A DNA stretch of 64,000 nucleotides, from positions 1,302,001 to 1,366,000 of the forward strand of contig NZ_JAVDXU010000001.1 of NCBI RefSeq assembly GCF_031458095.1, in the 5' to 3' direction. The notes below the pieces were generated by a model. The model worked only from the letters and a program-made list of their open reading frames with translations. It did not search any database and was not told the DNA's origin. Made by a program: the position numbers and the translations under genes. The stretch's first letter is position 1. Every line of letters begins with the position of its first letter. This document shows positions 8,211 through 16,500 of the stretch, one piece after another. This DNA comes from Pelomonas saccharophila_A (GTDB lineage: Bacteria; Pseudomonadota; Gammaproteobacteria; Burkholderiales; Burkholderiaceae_C).

Positions 8211-9011
8211 ATGCGACAGCTGTACCTCATCTCCTCTCAAATCCTGGCCCTGGCCTGCGCAGCGGTCGCACCGCTGGCTGCAGCAGCAGCTCCCGCAGAC
8301 CAGAGCGGCAAGGATGGTGAGGCGTCGTCCTGGGGCTTGGGCGTCGCGGCCATCTCCAAGCAGCAGCCCTATGCCGGCATGGATCGCGAGACCCGTGTGC
8401 TGCCCATGCTGAGCTACGAGAACAGCTGGTTCAAGTTCAGCGGGCTGGGCGCCGAAGTCAAGCTGCCGCGCTTGGGGTTGGGCGAGCGGCAATCCATCGA
8501 CTTCCGCCTGGTGGGCCGCTTCGACATGGCTGGCTACGAGGCCGGCGACGCTCCCATCCTGAACGGCATGGCCGAGCGCAAGGGCGGCTTCTGGGCCGGG
8601 GCCAAAGCCACCTGGCGCAACGACGTCGCCCACCTGAGCGCCGACTGGTCGGCGGACGCCTCGGGCCACAGCAAGGGCCAGCGCTTCGGCCTGAGCCTGG
8701 AGAAGAGCTTCCGTCTCGGTCCGCAGCTGATGCTGACGCCGCGTCTGGGCGCGGCGTGGCTGGACAAGAAGTACGTCGACTACTATTTCGGCGTCCGCAG
8801 CCATGAGGCCAATGCAGGCCGTGCGGCCTATACGGCCAAGGCCGCCGTCAACACCGAGCTGGGCCTGCGCGGCGCCTATATGTTCGACAGTCACCACTCC
8901 GTGTTCCTCGACGTCGGCGTGACCGGCCTCGCCAAGGAGATCAAGAACAGCCCCCTGGTCGACCGCTCGACCGAGAACCGCGTGCTGCTGGGCTATCTCT
9001 ACCGCTTCTGA
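8211..9011 (+). CDS. MipA/OmpV-family outer-membrane protein
   Basis: 266-residue predicted outer-membrane beta-barrel. Seen: signal peptide with cleavage near APLAAAAA, alternating amphipathic strands with aromatic girdles, and a terminal phenylalanine (GYLYRF), the barrel-assembly mark. The sequence WGLGVAAISKQQPYAGMDRETRVLPMLSYEN is characteristic of MipA/OmpV. Members scaffold murein enzymes or act as porin-like and antibiotic-response proteins; the precise role here is unknown. Its stop overlaps the response-regulator start (TGATG), so the two-component system is translationally coupled to it. The likely controlling sites lie at 8105-8155. Confidence 0.9.
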   Translation: MRQLYLISSQILALACAAVAPLAAAAAPADQSGKDGEASSWGLGVAAISKQQPYAGMDRETRVLPMLSYENSWFKFSGLGAEVKLPRLGLGERQSIDFRLVGRFDMAGYEAGDAPILNGMAERKGGFWAGAKATWRNDVAHLSADWSADASGHSKGQRFGLSLEKSFRLGPQLMLTPRLGAAWLDKKYVDYYFGVRSHEANAGRAAYTAKAAVNTELGLRGAYMFDSHHSVFLDVGVTGLAKEIKNSPLVDRSTENRVLLGYLYRF

Positions 9012-9697
9012 TGAATCGCATTCTCCTGGTCGAGGATCACGAACGACTGGCGCAGCTGATCAGCAAGGGGCTGGCCAATGCCGGCATCGCCGTCGACGTG
9101 GTCGACCGGGTGAGTGCGGCTTGGGCAGCCCTGCAGCAGATTCCCTATCGCGCGCTGGTGCTGGATCGCGGCCTGCCCGGCGGCGACGGACTGGAGCTGC
9201 TGAAGCGCCTGCGTGATGCAGGCCTGGGTACACCCTGCCTCGTGCTGACGGCGCGCGACGCGCTGCACGACCGTGTCGAGGGGCTGGAGGCTGGCGCCGA
9301 CGACTACCTGGCCAAGCCCTTCGCCATGGATGAGATGGTGGCGCGCGTGCGCGCCCTGCTGCGCCGGCCGGTGCTCAGCCGCACGCTGGCCCCGCGGCTG
9401 GGCGACCTGCAGTTGCGGCCGGATGCCGGCACGCTGGGCTGCGGCGACGAGAGCGTCACACTGGCCGCGGCCGAGATGCAGATCATGCTGCTGCTGATCG
9501 AGAAGGCGGGCGAGACCGTCAGGCGCGGGGCACTGGAAGCGGCCGGCTGGGGTCTGGACGAAGCGGTGACGCCCAACGCGCTGGACGTGGCCCTGCACCG
9601 CCTGCGCCGCAAGCTGGGGGCCGTGGGCTCGCGCCAGCGCATCGTCAACGTGAGGAACCTGGGATATGCGCTTCGTGAATCGGGCGTGGACGAATAG
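9011..9697 (+). CDS. OmpR/PhoB-family response regulator
   Basis: 228-residue two-domain regulator. The receiver has the acidic pair Glu8 and Asp9, phosphoacceptor Asp52 (LVLDRGLPG), Thr80 and Lys102 (LAKPF). The C-terminal winged helix (about 130-225) contains the recognition region ALDVALHRLRRKLG. It closely resembles QseB/PmrA/TctD-type regulators. It overlaps mipA by one base at its start and the kinase gene by 32 bases at its end, giving a three-gene operon. Probably controls mipA and itself through the repeats near 8.1 kb; this is inference. Confidence 0.95.
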   Translation: MNRILLVEDHERLAQLISKGLANAGIAVDVVDRVSAAWAALQQIPYRALVLDRGLPGGDGLELLKRLRDAGLGTPCLVLTARDALHDRVEGLEAGADDYLAKPFAMDEMVARVRALLRRPVLSRTLAPRLGDLQLRPDAGTLGCGDESVTLAAAEMQIMLLLIEKAGETVRRGALEAAGWGLDEAVTPNALDVALHRLRRKLGAVGSRQRIVNVRNLGYALRESGVDE

Positions 9698-11030
9698 CCT
9701 CAGCTTCAAGGTCATCCTCGCCTACGTGGCGGGTGTCGTGCTGAGCGTGCTGATCATCGTGCTGGTCATCAAGGGCCTGCTGGCCTTCAGAAGCCCCATC
9801 CTGCTGGAGGAAGACGTCAAGGAGAACGCCGAAGGCCTGGGGAAACACATGAAATTCGGCGCGTCAGGGGCGCCCGTCGGCTTTGACGAGAAGCATGCCT
9901 GGGTCTTCGAGACCATGAAGGAAGAGGTGGCGTATCGCGTCCTCGACAGCTCGGGGCGGGTCGTCCTGCAGTCGCAGGCGGGAGATGGCTTCTGGCCGTC
10001 GAACAGCGGCCAGGCGGGGGCGCCCAAGCCGGGCCGCATTGATTTCAGCCGGGCAGGGACCCCATTCCAAGGCGCCACCGCGGTGATCGAACACGGCGGT
10101 CGACAGTGGTTTTTTCAGATGGCCAACAGCGCGAGGCTGGCCGAGCTGATCAGGCTCGAATTCGCGCTGCCCTTCATGGGCATAGGCATCGGCCTGTTCA
10201 GCGCGGTGCTGCTGTTCGTGTTCGGCATCTGCGCCTTCATCACGCTGCACCATGTGCAAAAGCCCTTGCAGGAGCTGTCCACGGCGGCGGCCGCGATCTC
10301 GCCGCGCTCCCTGCACGCCAGGCTGCAAAGCGAGCGCGCCCCGATCGAGATCGCGCCGCTGGTGGAAAGCTTCAACCGCGTGCTGGAGCGGCTGGAGCAC
10401 GGCTACCGCGTGCAGCAGGAATTCCTGGCGACCGCCGCCCACGAGCTGAAGACGCCGCTGGCCCTGATCCGCGCCCAGATCGAGCTGACCCACCCAGGGG
10501 GCGAGCGCGACGCGCTGCTGCGCGACGTGGCCCACATGACACGCCAGGTGCAGCAGCTGCTGTTGCTGGCCGAGGCCAGCGAAGCGCACAACTACGGCTT
10601 TGCGCCCATCGACGTGCTGGACGTGGCGCGCGAGGCGGCCGACTATCTCGACCGCATGGCCCAGGCCACCCAGGTGCGCATCGAGCTGACGAGCCAGGCC
10701 GGCAGCATCGAATGGAACGCCGACCGCGGCGCCCTCTTCACGCTGCTGAAGAACCTGCTGGAGAACGCCGTCCAGCACGCGCCGGCCGGCACGGCCATCG
10801 CCATCGATGTGGACGCCACGACGTTGTCGGTGCGCGACTTCGGCCCTGGCGTGACACCGGACCAGCTCGCCAAGCTGTTCGCGCGCTTCTGGCGCGGCGC
10901 CCACCGCCGCGACCATGGCGCCGGGCTGGGCCTGGCCATCTGCCAGGAGATCGCGCAGGCCCATGGCTGGCGGCTGACGGCGCATCATGGCGACCCGGGG
11001 CTGCGGCTGGAGGTCTCCATCGTCAAGTGA
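9666..11030 (+). CDS. Two-component sensor histidine kinase
   Basis: 454-residue membrane kinase, partner of the preceding regulator. Seen: TM1 at about 13-36, a periplasmic sensor domain of ~125 residues, TM2 at about 168-192, then a HAMP-like linker. The H-box AAHELKTPLALIR has His259; the N-box is LLKNLLENAVQHAP, and the catalytic domain has G1 (VRDFGPGV) and G2 (HGAGLGLAI). Starts at ATG 9666 inside the regulator gene. The periplasmic domain carries no motif I recognise, so the signal is unknown; the coupling with an outer-membrane MipA suggests envelope stress or a cationic antimicrobial. Confidence 0.94.
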   Translation: MRFVNRAWTNSLSFKVILAYVAGVVLSVLIIVLVIKGLLAFRSPILLEEDVKENAEGLGKHMKFGASGAPVGFDEKHAWVFETMKEEVAYRVLDSSGRVVLQSQAGDGFWPSNSGQAGAPKPGRIDFSRAGTPFQGATAVIEHGGRQWFFQMANSARLAELIRLEFALPFMGIGIGLFSAVLLFVFGICAFITLHHVQKPLQELSTAAAAISPRSLHARLQSERAPIEIAPLVESFNRVLERLEHGYRVQQEFLATAAHELKTPLALIRAQIELTHPGGERDALLRDVAHMTRQVQQLLLLAEASEAHNYGFAPIDVLDVAREAADYLDRMAQATQVRIELTSQAGSIEWNADRGALFTLLKNLLENAVQHAPAGTAIAIDVDATTLSVRDFGPGVTPDQLAKLFARFWRGAHRRDHGAGLGLAICQEIAQAHGWRLTAHHGDPGLRLEVSIVK

Positions 11031-11168
11031 TCGGCGGCCCTCCCGGAACTTCACACTGACCTCATCTTGACCTCACCGGCGCTCTGCACACTGCAGGCAG
11101 GGCAGTCGGCACCCGTCTGCCCCCGCGGTCCACGCGCGACGTGGTTCAAGTTCACGGAGGCCTCTGAC

Positions 11169-11384
11169 ATGACGACCGGCAATGACAACACGCACTGGAT
11201 CGAAGTCGTCGATGGCGAGGGGGTCTACCCCGTCAAGCGGCTCGGCCCCTATGCCACCGCACGCCTGGCGGACCGCGCGAGCCGCGGCGTCCTGCGCCTG
11301 CTGAATGCCAGGCGCTACACCGTCGCCGTCGTGCCGCAGCAGGCGCCTGAAGACCGCAAGCAGGGCATCGGAGTCGCCGCATGA
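11169..11384 (+). CDS. Small conserved-looking protein of unknown function
   Basis: 71 residues, from ATG 11169 with a strong ribosome site (GGAGG, nine bases upstream). The product reads WIEVVDGEGVYPVKRLGPYATARLADRASRGVLRLLN.. and then a beta-like TVAVV stretch; it is soluble, with no signal peptide. I do not recognise a named family. The layout (beta, helix, beta) suggests a small single domain. Its stop overlaps an ATG (ATGA) that leads into the broken TetR-like region. Moderate confidence, from the ribosome site and codon quality. Confidence 0.6.
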   Translation: MTTGNDNTHWIEVVDGEGVYPVKRLGPYATARLADRASRGVLRLLNARRYTVAVVPQQAPEDRKQGIGVAA

Positions 11385-11415
11385 TCCCGGCACGCCTGCC
11401 AACGCCCCTGCTTCA

Positions 11416-11627
11416 ATGGCGCGAGGCAGCCTTCACCTTCCTCGAGCTGCGCGACCTCTGCAGGCCGCACTGGCCGCCAAGGGCGACGCCCCGCCAAGGC
11501 CACGCTGGCCGTGGCCGCCCTCATCGGCGCCATGGCCATCTCGCGCGGCGTCGTGAGGACCGGCGAGGCCCTGGCGAACGAGGTGCTGAAACAGGTGCGC
11601 GAGCAGATCGAGAAGCTGGCGGAGTGA
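11416..11627 (+). pseudogene. Remnant of a TetR-family regulator C-terminus, frameshifted
   Basis: Reading LQAALAAKGDAP in one frame and then KATLAVAALIGAMAISRGVV plus the rest, ending EQIEKLAE at TGA 11625, gives a typical TetR C-terminal ligand-domain end. The two halves are in different frames, the break lying in the run of Cs near 11488-11492. No N-terminal helix-turn-helix is present upstream, so this is a 5'-deleted, frameshifted relic. Recognition is by eye; a sequencing error at the C-run could explain the shift but not the missing N-terminus. Confidence 0.5.
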
Positions 11628-11712
11628 TGAGGCACTGTCAGGCACGGCCTACGCGGGCACGCGGCACTGATGCACTGCATAGAGTCGCCAAGCGTGGATT
11701 AAATTCAAACCC

Positions 11713-12135
11713 ATGATCCTCGTCTGCCCCCAATGCGGCACCCGCAATCGCGTGCCGGATGAACGCCTTGCCGACGACCCAACCTGCGGCCACTGTGGCG
11801 GCCCGGTTGCGCCACGCAAACCTGTGGCCCTGGGCGATGCCGACCTCGGCCCCTATCTGCAGGGCACCGAGGCGCCGGTGCTGGTGGACTTCTGGGCCGC
11901 TTGGTGTGGGCCCTGCCACTCGTACGCTCCGCATTTCGAGCAGCTCGCCGCCGCCCGGCCCGACATCCGCTTCGTCAAGGTGGACAGTGATGCCGCGCAG
12001 CGCAGCAGCGCCAGCCTGCAGATTCGCAGCATTCCGACGACCGTGCTGTTTGTCCGCGGGCGCGAGGTGGCGCGGCAGAGTGGGGCGATGACGGCGGCGC
12101 AACTCGACAATTGGGTCAAAGGGGCAATGGACTAA
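11713..12135 (+). CDS. trxC: Thioredoxin 2 (zinc-finger thioredoxin)
   Basis: 140 residues. The N-terminal extension binds zinc through CPQC (Cys5, Cys8) and CGHC (Cys25, Cys28), the hallmark of TrxC. The thioredoxin fold follows with active site WCGPC (Cys65, Cys68) and the cis-proline loop RSIPTTVLF. TrxC reduces protein disulfides in the cytoplasm and is often induced by oxidative stress. Start ATG 11713 sits just after an AT-rich stretch (GGATTAAATTCAAAC) that could hold the promoter. It is the last ordinary gene before the AT-rich debris region. Confidence 0.97.
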   Translation: MILVCPQCGTRNRVPDERLADDPTCGHCGGPVAPRKPVALGDADLGPYLQGTEAPVLVDFWAAWCGPCHSYAPHFEQLAAARPDIRFVKVDSDAAQRSSASLQIRSIPTTVLFVRGREVARQSGAMTAAQLDNWVKGAMD

Positions 12136-12146
12136 CTAAGCGTACC

Positions 12147-12163
12147 CGCAGCTGTCAGCTGCG
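12147..12163. terminator. Inverted repeat after trxC
   Basis: CGCAGCTG-T-CAGCTGCG, perfect eight-base arms around one base, 11 bases after the trxC stop. Folded as RNA it would give a six-pair stem with a five-base loop. The following bases are purine-rich rather than a T-run, so it may be a weak terminator or a protein site. Confidence 0.4.
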
Positions 12164-12261
12164 AATAAAGAGATACCTGTTCACCTGTACGCCTCTCCAA
12201 GTTGATTTCCTCCCTGCCCTTCTCTTCGCCTGCTGGCATATCAACCTTACCGCCGAATCAC

Positions 12262-12275
12262 TGACTCGCGAGTCA
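12262..12275. repeat. Perfect 14-bp palindrome
   Basis: TGACTCGCGAGTCA is an exact palindrome in the AT-rich stretch between trxC and the toxin locus. It might be a protein-binding site or a recombination relic; nothing nearby identifies its user. Confidence 0.4.
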
Positions 12276-12385
12276 ATAAGTGGCTAGTACGCCTTAAATT
12301 GGGCATTTCGAGCGGGCGCAGACTTCGAGCGCGTCGATAGACATGTCGCGCCGAGGGCAGCAAAGGGCTTAGAACTGCAGACAAA

Positions 12386-12655
12386 TTATTTATGCAGTCG
12401 GTGGGGCTGCGAATTTTTAAGCGCTTGCATCAGCGCTATCTCATAAGCCCTAGCTCCTGCGACTGATGCAATATGTTGCCGCACACAGCGAGCAAAAATT
12501 TCTTTGAAGAGATCTTCCTCGTAAATACGCCAACTCGGTTGAAATGCATAATCCTCTGGATCGGTCCATGCAAGGAAGCCGCCGCAAATGTAATCCAATT
12601 CCGGATCCGCGCCTAGTTTCGATAAGAAAATTAGAAATGCAGAAACCTAGGGCCT
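12386..12655 (-). pseudogene. 5'-truncated fragment, possible orphan immunity gene
   Basis: Frame open from just after a TAG (around 12653) to TAA at 12386 with no ATG; the only possible starts are TTG/GTT-like codons. The peptide, including DYICGGFLAWTDPEDYAFQP and EEDLFKEIFARCVRQHI, is acidic, aromatic-rich and protein-like rather than random. It is on the same strand as, and about 0.6 kb downstream of, the RHS toxin/immunity pair, which is where displaced immunity genes commonly remain. The family is not recognised; the immunity role is inferred from position and composition. Confidence 0.4.
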
Positions 12656-12893
12656 AGTGACTAGGCTCGTTGTCTTGTTCTCCTAAGCCAGAGAGAGCGA
12701 TGAATAATTACTCATTGCCGCCCTGGGTGTGCATAAATTTTCGGAACTCCATCCGGACCGATTGACCCTGACCCTGAACACCGCGCGCGTAATCCCGAAC
12801 CCCGAACTTGCGAACCTGCCACCGGACGCGCAGCCACAAGACCTGTGCGAGACCATCGCGCCCCGCAATAAGTGGACGCGCTGGGGAACAGAC

Positions 12894-12918
12894 GGCTTTC
12901 TGCGGCGGTGAAAGCCGC
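12894..12918. repeat. Hairpin in debris region
   Basis: CGGCTTTC and GAAAGCCG form an eight-base perfect stem around a nine-base loop. No T-run follows. It could be a terminator relic. Confidence 0.3.
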
Positions 12919-13187
12919 CAGGGGTGGCGAGTTCGGCGCTTCAAGCGCTGAGTTCCAGGCCTTGATCCCGCTGCGTGACTAGTGCGCTGCGGCGCAGCCC
13001 AATACTTCGAGAACCAAGTGCGCGGTGAGTTCGATGGCGGGGAATCCAGTCTTTAAGGAGAAGAGGTGCGCTCTTGCGGTGCAAAGGAGCGTGTTTGCCA
13101 CTTGACGCGAACGTCTAATGGGTGATCCCGAATTTGCGAATTTGCGCCCCGGATTCGCGAACTTATGACTCGACTATCCACAGAGCA

Positions 13188-13508
13188 TTAATGCGACGCC
13201 GGGTTTCGCAAAAAATCAAGAATCATCTCAATTTGATGCTGAAATCGAATCCAGTTAATTTCGTCGGACCAATCGATATTTGTATCTCTCTCCAACTTTT
13301 TTATAAAATCGCCATTTCGATCCAATTGGAGCCCTCTAAGAATATCAACGACTTTATTCAGAGAATCGCCACTGGCGTAGAAAGCAAACCTTTCCGCCGA
13401 GTTTTTAGCGAGTTTCCGAAACGCCCAATCCTCCCAGATCAATTCATCCGCCTGATAGTAGCAATCAAACTCCTTGGCAACCAACGCTGACGCATCTATA
13501 GCACTCAT
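13188..13508 (-). CDS. Candidate immunity protein for the adjacent RHS toxin
   Basis: 106 residues from ATG 13508, with GAGG eight bases upstream; an alternative GTG at 13517 adds three residues. It begins 10 bases after the toxin gene's stop, on the same strand, and shares its low GC. The product is acidic and mostly helical (runs such as DELIWEDWAFRKLAKNSAERF and DWSDEINWIRFQHQIEMILDFL), with no signal peptide, as expected for a cytoplasmic inhibitor that binds a basic toxin. I recognise no named immunity family. The role rests on position directly 3' of a polymorphic toxin tip. Confidence 0.7.
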   Translation of the reverse strand: MSAIDASALVAKEFDCYYQADELIWEDWAFRKLAKNSAERFAFYASGDSLNKVVDILRGLQLDRNGDFIKKLERDTNIDWSDEINWIRFQHQIEMILDFLRNPASH

Positions 13509-13518
13509 TTGCAGCACC

Positions 13519-16500
13519 TCACTCTGGATAATATGTCACCTGTCGCCACCCACCGATACTTGGAACATATTCCCATATAATTTTTGCACTCATAAGAACA
13601 GTAGGCGAAATTTGAGTCACCGGCAAACCAAAACCATCATAAAATACCGCGCCAGTAGCAGCATTTTTAAGTTTAACAACAGATTTACCGAAACCGCCAG
13701 GTTGATTCGTGGAAACAATCACGGAATACCTAACAGGGAGCCCGTTTGGTTCTACAAAGGTAGGCATGCCGCGCCCGTCTATTACGCCGGGTGGCACAAC
13801 TCCTCTTCCAAGAGCACGCATCAATTCCTCTGTTCCCCGACCAATGGCCTCCGCCTCAGCTTCAGGTGAGACAAACTTCGAGGCTTTACTCGTCGGCGCC
13901 GACCTTCCAGTGGGGCTAATGCCGGTTCTTACACGAGTGGCTTGTTCGCTAAAACTGGTCTGGTGTCCATGATCGCCATGTCCGTGTCCTATTCTGGATG
14001 CGATGGGTGAAGGGCTCTCTAGGGGCAGATCTACGCCGGCCACTGTCTGCTCAGCGCGCAAACGACTATTGGAAGTCAGCCATTCTTCTCTTGCTGGGTT
14101 TGTTTTAGGACGTCTATTTGCTCTTGAAGCGTATGTGTTGGACCTTGCGTACCGTGGCAATTGGAACCCGCCCAGTTGCCCAAACGATCCCTCCACCAGT
14201 TCCCCACCTTGAGCGAGCCGATCCAGGGTTGTGCTGCTCGCGCCGGTGGCGTCGCCGACCAAGGACACAATGCCTGCCAGCCCTGAGTTGCGAACCGCAT
14301 CGATGCGCGCAAAGCGCGGATCAGGCGCTGGATTGATGCGCTCGTAAATAGCTGCCCGAGCTTCCGGCGACGGCTCGTATTTCCAATGGGCACGCGCCAA
14401 TGCCCAGTCCCCACGCCATGCGGCGGCAATCGCTTCACTGGTCGTGTTCAGCGTGCCTTCGATGGCCAGACGCCCAGCGGCGTCGTACTCGTAGCTGATC
14501 TTGAGCTTCAGGCCCTCGGGGTCCACGATTTCGGACGTACGCCGACCAAGGATGTCGTACGCATAGGCCGTCTTGCGTGAAGCGGCCGTGCCGGCGCCTT
14601 CGACGACGGTAAGCACGCGACTCTGGGCGTCGTAGCTGTAGCTGGTCTTGAGCTTGAGGCCGCCTGCCACGTCGTCGACGATGACGTCCGCGAGTTCGCC
14701 TTTGGCGTTGAAGACCTGGGTCGTCACGGTGCCGCGGGAGTCGGTGATCTTGAGCTTGCGCCCCTGACCGTCGTACTCGTAACGGGTTTGCAGGTTCAGC
14801 CCCACGCCGTTGACCAGCGGGTCTACCGTCTGGGTCAGCACGCGGTTTGCGGCATCGAAGCTGTAGCTGGTCGTGGTGGCGGACCCGTCGTTGATGGGGG
14901 CGCCGCTGGCGTTAGCTTTCAGGCCCTGGACGACTTGGACAAGGTTGTCGTTGGCGTCGTAGCCGTTCTGCGTAACGTTGCCCAGCGCATCGGTCACGGT
15001 GAGTAGGTTGCCGTGAGCGTCGTAGGCGTAGGTGGTGGTCGCGCCGGCGCCGTCGGTCACCTTGTAGACCTGGCCGTTGCGGTTGTACTCGGTGACGATC
15101 TGAATACCCGCAGCGGTCTTCACCGTCAGTTTGCGATTGATGGCGTCGTGTGTGTAGGTGACGGTGCTGATGGTGCGATCGACACGGGCGACCATTCGAT
15201 CCAGCGCGTCATACGTGGTCGATGTGGTGCCTGCAGGCCCGGCGATCGTGACCTTGCGGCCACTGCCGCTGTCACGCGTATAGGTGTATTGCGTAACGCG
15301 GCTGAGTTCGTCGGTGGTGTCGTAGAGCCGGCCAAGAGCGTCGAAGGTAGCGCCCGTGATCACGGCGCTTGTCAGCCCAGGGCCGCTGCGTTCGGTTCGC
15401 GTGGCATGGCCGCGCCGGTCATAGCCATAGTCGAGCGTGAGGCGGCGCGCATTGGCCGTGCCCACCGGGTCGATATCGCGGCTCTCTTGACGCAGCTGGC
15501 TGAAGGCGTTGTAGCTGTAGTCAGTCTTGTCTCCCAATGCGTCAATAGCCTGCTGGATCAGGCCTCGACGGTTGTAGATCGCCGAGCTGCGGTTGTCGAA
15601 ACTGGTCTTGCTCAGCGCTGCAATCGCTTCTGCCAGCGAGATGTCACCCGCCGGTGCACGACTGAGTCGAGCTGTCGCTGCTTGGCCGCCTGTGAGGCCT
15701 GCGACGTCGTTCAGCGAAAGCCGCTCACGGTGCGTGACAGTGGCCTGCACCTCGCTGAAGTTGCTGTAGATCGTTTCGGTGACTTCCCCACCCACGAGGG
15801 GATCGCGCAGGATGGCGTACACCTGCCGCCCCTGGGCGTCGTAGTAGTAGAAGGTCGTGTTGCCGCGCGCGTCCTTGATCCGGACGCGGCGGCCAGCGGC
15901 GTCGTACCACGTGACGGCCTCGGCCGCATCGCCCAACGTCTTCGCGATCTGGACGCGTCCCCAATCGTCGTAGTCGACATAGCGGCCGACGGCCTCGCTG
16001 CTGCCATAGGCCAGCGTCTTGGTCTTGAGGCGCTGCAGGTCGTCGTACTGATAGAAGGTGACCGTGCTGTCCACCGACGTCTCGCTCTCGAGCAGGCCGC
16101 GGTTGTTGTAGCTGCGGCTGGTCTTGAGGGCCGCACCCAAGGTAGGCCGCAGGGTGTCCAGCTCCGCGCGCTGCAGCCATCGCAGGGTGTTGGGACTGCC
16201 AGTGACGATCGGCCTGAAGGCTCGCGTCAGGTACTGCAGCGTGTCCTTGAGCCGCCCGGCTCCGTCGTAGGTGAATTCGGTGAAATAGCCCTCGGCGCTC
16301 AGCTGCGCGATCTGGACGCCATGGCCGTCATAGAGCCACTGGGTGAATTCGTCATCCGCAAGCAGCGCCAGGTTGCTCAGCGTGGCCAGGTCACCCGTGG
16401 TGCGAAGGCTGTCGTCGAGAAGCGTGGAGCGGCGCAACTGTGAGCGCCGATTGCCCGTGGCGTCATATGTCCACCGCGTCAACCCGCCATCGCCGTCTAT

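Larger units (their letters stand above)
12136..13187. other. AT-richer, gene-poor debris region
   Basis: About 1.05 kb with visibly lower GC than its neighbours and no complete convincing gene. It holds the trxC inverted repeat, a 14-bp perfect palindrome (12262-12275), a truncated minus-strand frame (12386-12655), a GGCTTTC/GAAAGCC hairpin (12894-12918) and two imperfect copies of a motif TCCCGAA...TTGCGAA..TGC near 12794 and 13126. It lies downstream of the toxin/immunity pair and looks like decayed accessory DNA. I could not identify any transposase. Confidence 0.6.

Noticed and set aside
12729..12911. 60-codon plus-strand frame starting MHKFSELHPDRL
   Set aside because: No ribosome site or family, overlaps two minus-strand frames of equal quality, and lies in decayed DNA.
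12136..13187. Insertion sequence in the AT-rich region
   Set aside because: I looked for transposase motifs, terminal inverted repeats and target duplications. Only short palindromes and an imperfect two-copy motif were found, which is not enough for a mobile element.
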